Positions 8,628 to 18,610 of a stretch of DNA of 64,000 bases are shown here, in pieces; the first letter of the stretch is position 1; each line of letters opens with the position of its first letter. Below the pieces are notes generated by a model, which made no database searches, was not told where the DNA came from, and was given only the letters and a program-made list of their open reading frames with translations. Origin of the DNA: Bythopirellula polymerisocia (GTDB lineage: Bacteria; Planctomycetota; Planctomycetia; Pirellulales; Lacipirellulaceae); contig NZ_SJPS01000008.1 in the NCBI RefSeq assembly GCF_007860015.1, forward strand, positions 1 through 64,000, in the 5' to 3' direction. Made by a program: the position numbers and the translations under genes.

Positions 8628-9044
8628 TCAAGCAATGTTCCACTGCTTGATCTTGCGCTGCAAAGTGCGGACCGAAATGCCGAGGATCGCGGCGGAGCGT
8701 TTCCGATTTCCCTTGTACATGCTCAAAGTCTGCTGGATAGTTTCTCGTTCCAGTTCTGCCAGCTTGTGCCCTCCCAAGGGAAGATGGGCCAAGCCATCAG
8801 CGGATCGGTGGATATCTATGGCCTTGGTGGCGGGCACCCCTGAATTGCCCGATTCCATTCCATTGGAACCGTGGCCATTTGCTTGGGAATGGTTCTTGGT
8901 TGTCTCAGGATGCAGTAGAAGTTCAGGTACTTGGTTTCTGGCAACATTAAGTTGAAAAAAAAGATTCTCGCGGCTCTCCGCTTGGATACGGCCGTCTCGA
9001 TGAAAGCCAGTAGAATCAAGGATAGTTGGTTGAGCAGTTACCAT
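8628..9044 (-). CDS. Fis-type HTH DNA-binding protein
   Basis: A 138-aa protein. The C-terminal 45 residues are a classic Fis/NtrC-type helix-turn-helix (LAELERETIQQTL...NRKRSAAILGISVRTLQRKIKQW). The N-terminal part is low-complexity and lacks a receiver or AAA+ domain, so it is not a full NtrC regulator. ATG 9044 is preferred because a GGA-rich ribosome binding site precedes it; an upstream ATG at 9119 is possible. It lies upstream of the 92-aa gene and smtA on the same strand and could regulate them. Confidence 0.7.
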   Translation of the reverse strand: MVTAQPTILDSTGFHRDGRIQAESRENLFFQLNVARNQVPELLLHPETTKNHSQANGHGSNGMESGNSGVPATKAIDIHRSADGLAHLPLGGHKLAELERETIQQTLSMYKGNRKRSAAILGISVRTLQRKIKQWNIA

Positions 9045-9907
9045 GTTTAATTCCCTATCTGTCTCCTTAGCAGGTGCCGCTACGGATAGGGTGCATATTG
9101 CGTGCCGGAGGCATTTCATCGGTCTCTAATTCGGAATCCCGAATAAAATGATACGTGTCGGGAACGCAAAAGTTGATTTATTATTAACTGAATCCTGTGG
9201 TTTGAGATTGCGTATACTTGGCATCTGCTTCCTAGTGTGTACGCCTAGAAGCCAACTTGGTTAGAAATCGATCAACCTCTTGTAAGTTTTCAGTACCATT
9301 CAATTAACGACCTTCGTTCGCAGCTTGATTATCTGAAATATAGGACCTTGCTCAGGCTCGACACAGGGGGCCGCCCCTCGCGCCTCTGCCCTCACATCGG
9401 CCCTCAACGGCGGCGTGAAATGTTAATGGGCGAAAGAGGACTCTAGGACGCAGTAGAATGTGTTATAGACGCCATACTCTGCAGGCCTTTCGTTGGAAGG
9501 AAACAGAGTTCATCGACGAATTAGCTTGATTGCAAACCAAAATGCTCGTCGCCATTGGACCGGCCACCGCAAGACTGGCCGCATTGGATCTATGTAACTC
9601 GCTTGTCTAAGACCCACCACGAGGAACACTTCTCATCAGATCTCATTCGAATTATATTCGGTGTCAGATGTCATAGGTGGCATTGGGGTTTCTCGGCGCG
9701 GAGGCCATCATTCAATCACAAGGTCGGGTCCGAGAAACTACCTCGGCAACAAGGATCTGGGCGGTTGAAGGCATCGGATTCGCATATGGAATGGGTAATT
9801 GCACATTCACCGCGACATTGATTAAGGTAACCAGCCACCGCGGTTTGGGCCGGGAACAGCCCGCAACAATATAGCGAATCAGCAAATCGGCTTCGATATT
9901 CTCGCCG
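9045..9907. other. Gene-poor region upstream of the Fis-HTH gene
   Basis: About 860 nt without a supportable gene. Short reading frames occur on both strands (e.g. 9555-9821 and 9712-9921) but overlap each other, lack ribosome binding sites and show no recognisable domain. No clear repeat seen. Confidence 0.4.
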
Positions 9908-11260
9908 TCAAACAACCCCATATGAGATCATCGCGTCGGCAACTTTTTTGAAGCCAGCGATGTTGGCACCGTCGGTATAGTTTACCTTGCCATCTTTGGT
10001 TCCGTAATCGACGCATCGCTTGTGGATTGCTTGCATGATTTTTTGCAAGCGCTCGTCAACTTCTTCCCGCGACCAACTGATCCGCATCGAATTCTGACTT
10101 TGTTCAAGACCGCTCACTGCCACTCCTCCGGCATTAGAAGCTTTTCCGGGTGCATGAATGATGTGGTGGTTTCGTAGTGCGTCAGCCGCCTCAGGAGTGG
10201 TCGGCATGTTGGCTCCTTCGCAAACGGCCATAACTCCATTGTCGATTAGCGTTTGAGCATCCTGGCCATCCAGTTCGTTCTGGGTAGCACAGGGCAGCGC
10301 TATGTCGCATTTGAGCCCCCAGGGTGAGACGCCTTTGTGAAACTTGACACCTTTGTATTCGTTCGCAAATTCTGAAATTCGTCCGCGCCGCTTTTCTTTG
10401 AGTTCTTTGACAAACTCCAATTGCTGTCGATCAAGGCCTGAGTCGATTTCCACTGTACCGTTGGAATCGCTCAGTGAAATGACCTTGGCCCCCTTCTCAA
10501 TCGCTTTCTCGGCTGCGTAGAGGGCGACGTTACCGGAACCAGAAACAGCGACACGCTTGCCAACGAGTTCTTCGTCAACGTTTTGGAGCATCCGCTCCAG
10601 AAAATAGACACAGCCCCAGCCAGTCGCCTCGGTACGCAGAGCGCTGCCGCCGTAGTCTTGGCCCTTGCCAGTCATGGCTCCCGACCAGATGTTCTCCAAC
10701 CGCATGTATTGTCCGAACAGATAGCTGATCTCTCGTGAGCCGACGCCAATGTCGCCGGCAGGGACATCCGTGTTCTCGCCAATGTGGCGATGCAGTTCGA
10801 TCATCATGCTCTGGCAGAAGCGCATCACCTCGCGATCGGACTTGCCTTTGGGATTAAAGTTCGATCCTCCTTTGGCACCTCCCATCGGAAGACCCGTGAG
10901 GCTGTTCTTAAATATCTGCTCGAAGCCGAGGAACTTGAGTACGCTTTGGGTCACCGACGAATGGAATCGTAAGCCTCCTTTGTAGGGACCCAGAACGTGG
11001 TTGAACTGAACACGCCAGGCACGGTTGGCCCGCACAGAGCCATCGTCGGTTTCCCAGGTGACGCGGAAGATAACAATGCGATCAGGCTCAGTCACACGTT
11101 CCAATATTGCTGCTTCTCGATAGGCCGCGTGATCGAGATACCAGGGCATGACCGAAGTTGCAACTTCTTCGACCGCTTGATGGAATTCCTTTTCGTGGGG
11201 ATTCCGCTTTTTTAGACCAGCCATGAATCGTTTGAGTTCTTTTTCAACGGCCTGAGGCAT
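9908..11260 (-). CDS. gdhA: NADP-specific glutamate dehydrogenase
   Basis: A 450-aa hexameric-type glutamate dehydrogenase of full length. The substrate domain carries PYKGGLRFH and LPMGGAKGGS (catalytic lysines) and DVPAGDIGVG; a Rossmann domain follows with GSGNVA. It makes glutamate from 2-oxoglutarate and ammonium. The overall sequence matches the biosynthetic bacterial NADP-dependent group. It appears monocistronic. Confidence 0.95.
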   Translation of the reverse strand: MPQAVEKELKRFMAGLKKRNPHEKEFHQAVEEVATSVMPWYLDHAAYREAAILERVTEPDRIVIFRVTWETDDGSVRANRAWRVQFNHVLGPYKGGLRFHSSVTQSVLKFLGFEQIFKNSLTGLPMGGAKGGSNFNPKGKSDREVMRFCQSMMIELHRHIGENTDVPAGDIGVGSREISYLFGQYMRLENIWSGAMTGKGQDYGGSALRTEATGWGCVYFLERMLQNVDEELVGKRVAVSGSGNVALYAAEKAIEKGAKVISLSDSNGTVEIDSGLDRQQLEFVKELKEKRRGRISEFANEYKGVKFHKGVSPWGLKCDIALPCATQNELDGQDAQTLIDNGVMAVCEGANMPTTPEAADALRNHHIIHAPGKASNAGGVAVSGLEQSQNSMRISWSREEVDERLQKIMQAIHKRCVDYGTKDGKVNYTDGANIAGFKKVADAMISYGVV

Positions 11261-11685
11261 TACAACACTCTTGGAAAAGGATGGGGACGGGAGGAAATTA
11301 CTACTAGGCTCACGCTACTACGCTAAACAAGGAAACTAGGAGAAAGTAAACTACTTGATTCTCAGTTTACCAATCGGCATCAGCAAGTCGATTTGCCTAA
11401 TGCCTCTGCTCAATATAGAAACAGTCTGACCAATGGCACAGCTAAATCGCAATTCAAAGTACTCTAGACCAATCGAGTTCAACAGCTGTCTTCCTAGGCA
11501 ACTGATAGCAATTTCGCCCGCCTGACCGCCTAACAGCCAATTCGGCTCAAATGAGTCCAACACTGTCCCAGGAGATAAATAAAAGAACCCGCAAAATATG
11601 CATGATTTCTCAACGAACCAATGGCATAAGTTTAGCGTAGATAGGTCTGAGGACTAACTGACAAGCCTTAGGAGGAACAGAAATC
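11261..11685. other. Intergenic region upstream of gdhA
   Basis: No confident gene. A 70-codon minus-strand frame (11351-11563, GTG start) has no strong ribosome binding site and no recognisable domain. The region must contain the gdhA promoter and the leader of the small gene at 11686. Confidence 0.35.
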
Positions 11686-11859
11686 GTGCGATCTTTAACA
11701 AAAAAAGCCTCGGAAAAGATTGAGAGCAGCATCCAGGCCCGCTGCCAACAAGTTCGCGAAAATTGGAGCGACTCAGAGAAAACCTTGCGACGCATGTGGG
11801 CACAAATGGCTCAGCGCCAACTCATGGCGGCATCAGTGACGCATGAAACAGTCCACTAA
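11686..11859 (+). CDS. 57-aa small basic protein
   Basis: A short gene with a GTG start preceded by a strong AGGAGG at a 10-nt spacing. The product begins MRSLTKKASEKIESS and is Lys/Arg/Gln-rich and helical, with no membrane segment and one Cys. The Shine-Dalgarno makes it likely to be translated. Family and function not recognised. Confidence 0.55.
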   Translation: MRSLTKKASEKIESSIQARCQQVRENWSDSEKTLRRMWAQMAQRQLMAASVTHETVH

Positions 11860-11899
11860 GCCACGAGTCGTCGGCTGTAGCGATCACATCTCATTTTGT

Positions 11900-11977
11900 C
11901 CACGGAATCAACTCGGATAGGCGCGGATGGCAATCATACCTCCCACCTATCCGTTTTTTATCCGAGTCGATCCGTGG
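11900..11977. repeat. Inverted repeat abutting the mscS stop codon
   Basis: CCACGGA..ACTCGGATA and its near-complement TATCCGAGT..TCCGTGG flank a GC-rich centre with a T6 run. It can fold into an 18-bp imperfect stem and may act as a terminator between the small gene and mscS. It resembles dispersed intergenic repeats. Confidence 0.55.
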
Positions 11978-13444
11978 CTATATCTTTTCTTCTCCGTGTG
12001 ATTCACCGGCTTCCTCCAACTTCTTGGGAGGCAGCAAGTTCTCCCCCGACTCAGGTTGCCGCGAGTTCTTCGCCTGCTGTTCGATTTCCTCGGCGTCACT
12101 GGTGAGTGAGCCTTCCGACTGGGTACTGATTTCTTCGGGTTCATTATTTCTGTCGGCAGGCAAGGCAGATCTTCGTTCTTTCATAGGTTGATGAGATGCA
12201 TCCAACATCCGCACCGGGACTCCCTTCGGGAAAATCACTTCCCGCGCTTCGTCAGGCAATGTAAAGCCCTTCTCGACCAAGGCATTCTTTACCAGGCGGA
12301 TTAGCGAGGAACGCACTTTCAACCCGTCGTGCTTCGCGATACTAATCCAGAAGTAAACCCGCAGGTTCACCGTGGAAGCCGCCAATGCGTCGACCAAAAC
12401 AAGCGACTCAGGTTTGGCGAGCACTGCTGTATGTTGCTTTAAAACGTCCAGAATGACAGCCTGGGCTTCCTCAAGCGAATCTTCGTAGTCGACCCCCACC
12501 ACAAAGGTTTGCCGTTGATTGGGATTAGCCGTGATATTCTCGATAACGCTCTTGTAAATCGTAGAGTTGGGTATCTGCACATGATCCCCGTCTAGTGTCA
12601 TTATCGTTGTGCCACGGGTGGTCACACTTTGGACAAAACCCTTGCGCCCCTCTACGACGATCAAATCGCCAGTTCGAAAGGGGCGTTGAACACTCAGCAG
12701 AATGCTGGCCAAAAAGTTCTCGGCGATATCTCGAAACGCGATGCCGAGCACAATTCCCAAGAGCCCCGTCCCACCTAGTACGGTTGCCGCCAGCCGAGTG
12801 AGTCCCGAGATGCGTAAGGCCAAATAGATCCCCAGTAAGAAGACAGGAATCGAAGCCGCTTTGGCCACTACCTCCTGTAACAAGAAATTCGTCGTTCGGT
12901 GCGAAGCGATCCTACGACTAAGCTTTGCTACCAGCTTCGCTGCTACCCAAAAGACCAGTAGCAATCCGACGGCGATGAGCAACACCGGCAGGGTCTGGAT
13001 CGTATTGCGGCGAAGCTTATCGATTTCCAGCCAGGCAGGCGAGAAATCCCAAGGCGAAGGCTTAGTGACCGTCATGCGATTGGCCACCGCAACCACATCC
13101 TGGGTATTGCCCGCTAACTTACTAGCCCATTCCCTGTCCTCGGGGGTCTTCGCCTCTCCCGTTAAAAAGACGACTCCTTCTTCGACTCGCACTTGGGGAT
13201 CGATAAACCATTTGGTCGCCACAAGAATTTTCTTGAGACGTGATCCAATATCCGCGTCCTCCGCCACGGGCTCGACATCCACTCGAGCAGGTGCCTGCTG
13301 CTCATCTGGAGACGTCTCCGCCTCAGTCTGGACAGCGTTTTCCTGTTGCCCATGGACTGGTACTTTCGACAGCAACACCAACGAGCAAGTCAAACAAATG
13401 CAGACGAAACAACTCTGCCCCCACGATTTGTAGCAAACTTCCAC
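11978..13444 (-). CDS. BON-domain MscS-family mechanosensitive channel
   Basis: A 488-aa membrane protein. It has a signal peptide (about 1-32), a periplasmic BON domain (about 65-125, VRVEEGVVFLTGEAKT), three membrane helices (about 150-170, 190-210, 215-240), the MscS pore and beta domain (GTGLLGIVLGIAFRDIAENFLASILL... RPFRTGDLI) and a cytoplasmic vestibule. The last 70 residues are a charged disordered tail. MscS channels open under membrane tension and release solutes on hypo-osmotic shock. Confidence 0.9.
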   Translation of the reverse strand: MEVCYKSWGQSCFVCICLTCSLVLLSKVPVHGQQENAVQTEAETSPDEQQAPARVDVEPVAEDADIGSRLKKILVATKWFIDPQVRVEEGVVFLTGEAKTPEDREWASKLAGNTQDVVAVANRMTVTKPSPWDFSPAWLEIDKLRRNTIQTLPVLLIAVGLLLVFWVAAKLVAKLSRRIASHRTTNFLLQEVVAKAASIPVFLLGIYLALRISGLTRLAATVLGGTGLLGIVLGIAFRDIAENFLASILLSVQRPFRTGDLIVVEGRKGFVQSVTTRGTTIMTLDGDHVQIPNSTIYKSVIENITANPNQRQTFVVGVDYEDSLEEAQAVILDVLKQHTAVLAKPESLVLVDALAASTVNLRVYFWISIAKHDGLKVRSSLIRLVKNALVEKGFTLPDEAREVIFPKGVPVRMLDASHQPMKERRSALPADRNNEPEEISTQSEGSLTSDAEEIEQQAKNSRQPESGENLLPPKKLEEAGESHGEEKI

Positions 13445-13671
13445 GGATACCTGCCTCGTTTAAGTCAAATGCCGATCAATCGATTCGAAAGTATTTTGGA
13501 GCGAATAGTATACCATTCCATCAGAATAGCGGTCTTCCCATACCAAAGGTCATAGCTGGGTCAGGTCAAAGAACGAGCCAAGGTCAATCACCAATTTGTG
13601 TTATTTCACGTGATTTTTGGCCCCCGTTGACGAATCAAGAAATCATCGTAAGTTGTTACGATAGAAACCAT

Positions 13672-13755
13672 GCCGGAGTGGCGGAATTGGCAGACGCGCT
13701 GGATTCAAAATCCAGTGACCGCAAGGTCGTGGGGGTTCAAGTCCCCCCTCCGGTA
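13672..13755 (+). tRNA. tRNA-Leu(CAA), canonical class II
   Basis: A complete 84-nt cloverleaf with anticodon loop TTCAAAA and a long variable arm (GTGACCGCAAGGTCGTG), as normal for bacterial tRNA-Leu. CCA is not encoded; the 3' flank reads CTA. It serves as the host-type comparison for the Leu(CAA) gene in the 42-45.5 kb array. Confidence 0.97.
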
Positions 13756-13789
13756 CTATAGAAAACAGGCTCGCTTCTTTTTTCTCACC

Positions 13790-15373
13790 TCAATAGTTCC
13801 GACCAATTTCCCTCTGCGCAGCTGCTTTCTTCATGGCGGTTGGCTTACGCGTCCTGGGGGCATTCTGCTTGAGATTAGACGCGGGAGGATCTTCCTCCGG
13901 CACTTTCAACTCTGCTCGCAATCGCTTTAGTTCGCCCTCTAACCGCTTCCGCACACTGGCATAGGCCCGGTTGTCATAGACGTTCTGCAATTCATTCTTG
14001 TCGAGTTGCAAATCATAGAGTTCCCATTCATCGACGTCCGGCTCGTAAAAGTAGATCAGCTTGAACCGACCGTCTGTCACGCCATAGTGACGGCGCACCT
14101 GGTGCCAACCTGGATACTCATAGTAGTGGTAGTAGAATGTCTTGCGCCAGTCTGAGGGGGTCTCGCCATGAAAAAGGGGCAAGAGCGATCGTCCCTGCAT
14201 GTCGGCGGGAATCTCTGCACCAGCCACTTCCAAAAACGTTTCCGCAAAATCTAGCGGTGACACAATCGCGTTGCAGAGCGAGCCCGGCTCGATGGTGCCA
14301 GGCCAACGGGCCAAGAGTGGTGTCCGCAAAGATTCTTCATACATCCAGCGCTTGTCAAACCAGCCGTGCTCACCCAGGTAGAAACCTTGGTCGGAGCAGT
14401 AGACCACTAACGTGTTGTCGGCGAGGCCCGTCTCGTCGAGCCAGTCTAAGACTCGACCCAGTTGCTCGTCGACCGAGGCGACGCAGCGTAGATAGTCCTT
14501 GATATAACGCTGATACTTCCAGCGCACCAGCGCTGCGCCCGACAGGTTTGCTGCGCGGAAGGCTTTGTTTCGTGGTTCATAGGCGGCGTCCCAGGTCGCC
14601 TTTTGCTTCGCGGTGAGATTCTCCGGAGGCACGAGCTTGAGGTCTCGCTTATCCATCGTCTCCGCAATTGTCATGTCCTGTTGATTCACTGCGGTGCCGC
14701 GCAGTGAATAGTCCTCAAACAAAGTAGGGGGTTCGGGGATCGTTTCGTCTTCATAGAGATCGAGTTGCCGCGGCCCGGGATCCCAAGGACGATGCGGGGC
14801 TTTTTGCTGATACATCAACATGAATGGCTTGCTGGGATCGCGGCCATCCTTGAGCCAATCGAGGGCCTTATCGGTGATAATCTCCGTCGAGTAGCCTTCG
14901 TTCTTCGTCGGCTCTCCATTGCGGATCATGTTCGGATTGTAGTAGGTCCCCTGCCCTACCAGGATATCCCAATGATCAAACCCCGTTGGATCGCTCTCCA
15001 AGTGCCACTTGCCGATCATCGCTGTCGCATACCCGGCGGCCTGCATCAGCTTGGGAAAAGTTTGTTGTGACCCATCAAAGCGATTGCCATTCACCAGAAA
15101 TCCATTGAGATGGCTGTACTTGCCCGTGAGTATCGTGGCTCGGCAAGGCCCGCAGATCGAGTTAGTTACGAAGCAATTATCAAACCGCATTCCCTCGTGG
15201 GCCAGGCGGTCGATGTTCGGAGTCTCATTAATCCGCGACCCGTATGCGCTAATAGCTTGATAGGCGTGATCGTCCGCAAATACGAACAGGATATTTGGCC
15301 GCGCCGCGGCATTAGCGGTGGCTACGACCAGTAGCCAAAGGCAGAGCATAATCAGGCAAATGGTGAACCGCAT
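13790..15373 (-). CDS. Secreted sulfatase (alkaline phosphatase superfamily)
   Basis: A 527-aa type I sulfatase. It has a signal peptide (about 1-23, ending ANA), the N-terminal metal site NILFVFADDHAYQA and the formylglycine motif C74-x-P-x-R read as CGPCR, then TGKY. Metal-binding segments such as CSDQGFYLGEHGW follow. It hydrolyses sulfate esters, probably on algal polysaccharides or glycosaminoglycans. The Cys at motif position 4, where Ser or Ala is usual, is noted. ATG 15373 is chosen because the signal peptide begins there. Confidence 0.92.
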   Translation of the reverse strand: MRFTICLIMLCLWLLVVATANAAARPNILFVFADDHAYQAISAYGSRINETPNIDRLAHEGMRFDNCFVTNSICGPCRATILTGKYSHLNGFLVNGNRFDGSQQTFPKLMQAAGYATAMIGKWHLESDPTGFDHWDILVGQGTYYNPNMIRNGEPTKNEGYSTEIITDKALDWLKDGRDPSKPFMLMYQQKAPHRPWDPGPRQLDLYEDETIPEPPTLFEDYSLRGTAVNQQDMTIAETMDKRDLKLVPPENLTAKQKATWDAAYEPRNKAFRAANLSGAALVRWKYQRYIKDYLRCVASVDEQLGRVLDWLDETGLADNTLVVYCSDQGFYLGEHGWFDKRWMYEESLRTPLLARWPGTIEPGSLCNAIVSPLDFAETFLEVAGAEIPADMQGRSLLPLFHGETPSDWRKTFYYHYYEYPGWHQVRRHYGVTDGRFKLIYFYEPDVDEWELYDLQLDKNELQNVYDNRAYASVRKRLEGELKRLRAELKVPEEDPPASNLKQNAPRTRKPTAMKKAAAQREIGRNY

Positions 15374-15617
15374 CGTTAAATCCTTGCGAAGAGAGAAACG
15401 AATAGAATTTGCCTGCATTTTAACGGAATTTCCCAGCTTGCGAACCCTGGAGACCGCCGCCTGTGACTTAGCCCCTTCGCTTGCGGTTTAGCTCTCAATC
15501 TCCCATTTTTGTACTCAGAAATCCCTGCCTGCAACGCTTTCTTTTCCTCAGCCCCACGAAAACGTATAATTGGAAGCGAAAAACATTTGCCCCTCAATTC
15601 ACACTTTCGAGTACAGC

Positions 15618-17900
15618 ATGGCTCCTGACCGACTGCCCGACTCGCCCGTGCGAATTTCGTACAAGCATTGTTTTCACCAACACTTCCTTGTGATTCTTTG
15701 GCTGGCATCATGGCTGTGCGCTTTCTATCACCTGTCAGGATCCACCTTGGCTGCCGCGCAGCCCGCTCCGCCACCTGAACAGGGGGCCATTCCAGCGGGC
15801 CTAGTACGGGTCTATCTTCCCCTGACCGGCAGCGCCGACCAGGCATTGCAAAGCACCATCCGCAGACTCCGCGATCGGTTGCTCGCTCAAGCTAAAGATC
15901 AAAAGGACGCCCGGCGCCCCCTGCTCGTCTTGCAACTCGACTCCCAGCAAGTGGGTGATGACGTTGGCGGGAGCCGATTCGAACGTGCCTTTTCGTTGGC
16001 TCGTTTCCTGTGCAGTCGGGAAATGGCCGGAGTTAAGACGGTCGCGTATGTTCCCCATACCTTGAGAGGGCATGGCGTGTTATTGGCCCTTGCGAGTGAA
16101 GAAATCGTGATGGCTGGGGACGCTTCCATTGGTGCCGCCGGAGCCGACGAGGCTGCTGAGGGAACGATCCAACAGACATTAGTAGCCGCCTACCGGGAAA
16201 TCGCGGAGACTCAGCGAACGATTCCCGTTGCCCTGGCTGTGGGAATGATCGATCCGCAGGTCGAAGTTCTGCAGGTCGAAGCAGAGGACGGCACTCATTT
16301 CTTGCTACAAAAAGATCTCGAAGAGTTCGCCACGAACCATGAAATCATCAACGAAAAAATCTTGGTCCCCGTCGGCACCTTGGCAGAATTCGACGGACGA
16401 GAGGGTCGGCAGTTTGGATTTGTGAAATATCTCGCTTCCACTCGGCAAGGTTTGGCAACCGCGCTCGACGTGTCGCTTGATTCACTTGCGGAAGACGACA
16501 GCCTGGTCGAAACGTGGCGTCCGGTAGTGATTGACGTGACTGGCGAGTTGACGGCCAAGACCGCCAGTCGCGTGGAAACGCTTCTGGGAGTTGCCATCGA
16601 GCAACAGAATGCCAACTGGATCTGTGTGCGGATCGATAGTTCCGGCGGAGACGTCGAGGCCGGGTTGCGAATTGCTTCGGCACTGGCCCGACTCGATGCC
16701 AACTCCGTGCGGACGGTGGCCTACGTCCCAGCCGAAGCAAAAGGTGCCGCTGCCCTGGTTGCCCTTTCCTGCGACCAATTGGCGATGGCCCCGACGGCTC
16801 GACTTTCCTCGGTAGCCGTTAATGCGAAACGGCTTGGCGATGTGGGCCCTCGGGAACAGGCGGCAGCCCTGCAGGCAATTCGGCAGTCGCTCTCACTTCG
16901 CACCGATCATTCGTGGTCGCTGCTGGCTGCCATGATCGATCCATCGATAGAGATAGCCGAGTATCAAAACAAGGAAACAGGCGAAACCCGAATTTTTTCT
17001 CCCGCCGAAATTGAAGAGTTGCCCGATGCCGCAGCTTGGCAGCATCGCGCTGCGATCGATCCGGTAAATGGCCAATTGAGCTTCGACGGGCAACAGGCTG
17101 TGGAGCGTGGCATCGCCTGGCGAACAGTAGATACGTTTGATGACTTGAAGCAGCCCTTCGGTCTGCAGGGTGAGATCCCCAATCCCCAGCCGAACAAGGC
17201 CCTGGAGTTTATCGAAGCATTGGCAACGCCCGAGCTGGCGATCATCTTACTGATGGTGGGATTCGCCGGGATCTACATCGAGCTGCGCACTCCTGGTGTC
17301 GGGGCTGGTGCATTCATTGGTGCTGTGGCACTACTGTTATTCTTCTGGAGTAAGTACCTCGACGGCACTGCCGGTTGGCTTGAAATCTTATTGTTTGCGG
17401 GTGGCTTCAGTTTCGTCCTGCTAGAGTTCTTTGTGATCCCTGGTTTTGGTATCTTCGGACTCGGCGGAGGAGCGATGATGCTCGCCTCGCTGGTGTTGGC
17501 TAGCCTCACCTTCGTGCGTCCTCATAGCGAAGCGGAAGTCGAAGAGCTTTCGCGGTCAGTTGGAACGGTCGCCCTCGCGGGACTGGGAATGATGGCTATT
17601 GTACTCGCCTCTAGGCGCTATCTACCTCAGGCTCCCTTGTTCCGTCAGATTGTGCTGGAACCTCCCCGCAACGAGGAATTGGAAGATCTAGGCCATCGCG
17701 AATCCCTTGCCGATTATTCTGCCTTGATCGGACTTCAAGGGACCGCTGCGACCGATCTACGACCGGCAGGCAAGGCACGCATCAACCACGAGTTGATCGA
17801 CGTCATTGCCGAGGCCGAGCCCTTGGACAATGGTACTCCTATCGTCGTCATCGAAGCGCGCGGGTCGCGGGTTGTGGTGCGGGCCGCCGGTCAGAGTTGA
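15618..17900 (+). CDS. NfeD/ClpP-class membrane serine protease (long NfeD)
   Basis: A 760-aa membrane protein. After a signal anchor (about 20-48) come two ClpP/SppA-fold domains: a degenerate one (about 60-290) and a second with the SSGGDVEAG loop (about 305-520). Then there are four to five hydrophobic helices (about 540-660) and a C-terminal NfeD OB-fold. Long NfeD proteins are membrane proteases that act with flotillin-like proteins. ATG 15618 is used; an upstream TTG is unlikely. A short NfeD and FloA follow on the same strand. Confidence 0.85.
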   Translation: MAPDRLPDSPVRISYKHCFHQHFLVILWLASWLCAFYHLSGSTLAAAQPAPPPEQGAIPAGLVRVYLPLTGSADQALQSTIRRLRDRLLAQAKDQKDARRPLLVLQLDSQQVGDDVGGSRFERAFSLARFLCSREMAGVKTVAYVPHTLRGHGVLLALASEEIVMAGDASIGAAGADEAAEGTIQQTLVAAYREIAETQRTIPVALAVGMIDPQVEVLQVEAEDGTHFLLQKDLEEFATNHEIINEKILVPVGTLAEFDGREGRQFGFVKYLASTRQGLATALDVSLDSLAEDDSLVETWRPVVIDVTGELTAKTASRVETLLGVAIEQQNANWICVRIDSSGGDVEAGLRIASALARLDANSVRTVAYVPAEAKGAAALVALSCDQLAMAPTARLSSVAVNAKRLGDVGPREQAAALQAIRQSLSLRTDHSWSLLAAMIDPSIEIAEYQNKETGETRIFSPAEIEELPDAAAWQHRAAIDPVNGQLSFDGQQAVERGIAWRTVDTFDDLKQPFGLQGEIPNPQPNKALEFIEALATPELAIILLMVGFAGIYIELRTPGVGAGAFIGAVALLLFFWSKYLDGTAGWLEILLFAGGFSFVLLEFFVIPGFGIFGLGGGAMMLASLVLASLTFVRPHSEAEVEELSRSVGTVALAGLGMMAIVLASRRYLPQAPLFRQIVLEPPRNEELEDLGHRESLADYSALIGLQGTAATDLRPAGKARINHELIDVIAEAEPLDNGTPIVVIEARGSRVVVRAAGQS

Positions 17901-18004
17901 TTAGGTACGCTTTCCCTATGAAAATCTCAGGCTTTGCCCCTCTGCCACATTTTCGGATAGAATGTCTCGAGTGATTAGCTCTGACACTCTGGAGACCCGC
18001 TCGT

Positions 18005-18586
18005 ATGACAGGATTGGATCCACTTACCTGGGCAGTCGTTCTCATGTTGTTAGGGTGCGCGCTGGTCGTGCTGGAAGTGTTTATCCCCTCGGGGGGCATC
18101 TTGGGCATCCTCTCAGGCTTTGCAGTCATAGGGAGCATTGTGTTCGCCTTTCAAAGCGATACCACCTCCGGCCTTCTGTTCATTATTTGCGCACTACTCG
18201 CAGTCCCTGCGATCTTGGCGTTGGCATTCAAAGTCTGGCCTCACACTCCGATGGGAAAGGCCTTCTTGGGAGAGCTTCCCAGTGAAGAGGAGGTCAAGTC
18301 GATTGACCAACGGCGCGAACTAGTGGGTCGTTTTGGGGTTGCCAAGTCACTGATGCTTCCCTCCGGCGTCGTCCTTGTAGATGGACAAAGGCTTGATGCA
18401 ATCTCTCAGGGAGATGCCATCGAAGCCGGAGAACCGGTTGTCGTAGTCGAAGTACGCGGCAATCGAGTGCTTGTTCGTCGAGCCGACCCAGACGAAGCCT
18501 CGCAGACCCCTGTCGACCAACAGGATGTGATGTCGCGTCCACTAGATGAATTGGGGCTCGAAGAGTTCGACGACCGCCTGGAGTAA
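18005..18586 (+). CDS. Short NfeD-family membrane protein
   Basis: A 193-aa protein with three transmembrane helices (about 8-28, 32-52, 56-77) and a C-terminal OB-fold NfeD domain (about 105-165, ending with the GNRVLVRR strand). It is 104 nt downstream of the long NfeD and upstream of floA. In the family, short NfeD proteins are membrane partners of flotillins. Confidence 0.88.
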   Translation: MTGLDPLTWAVVLMLLGCALVVLEVFIPSGGILGILSGFAVIGSIVFAFQSDTTSGLLFIICALLAVPAILALAFKVWPHTPMGKAFLGELPSEEEVKSIDQRRELVGRFGVAKSLMLPSGVVLVDGQRLDAISQGDAIEAGEPVVVVEVRGNRVLVRRADPDEASQTPVDQQDVMSRPLDELGLEEFDDRLE

Positions 18587-18610
18587 CACGACGAGAATAT
18601 TGCCGGGATG

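Noticed and set aside
9555..9921. Overlapping frames on both strands next to gdhA
   Set aside because: Mutually overlapping, unlike any family I know, no ribosome binding site.
11351..11563. 70-codon GTG frame between gdhA and the small gene
   Set aside because: Only a weak ribosome binding site and no domain; left as possible but unsupported.
15570..15617. Upstream TTG start for the long NfeD gene
   Set aside because: ATG 15618 gives the expected signal-anchor; TTG adds an unconserved tail.
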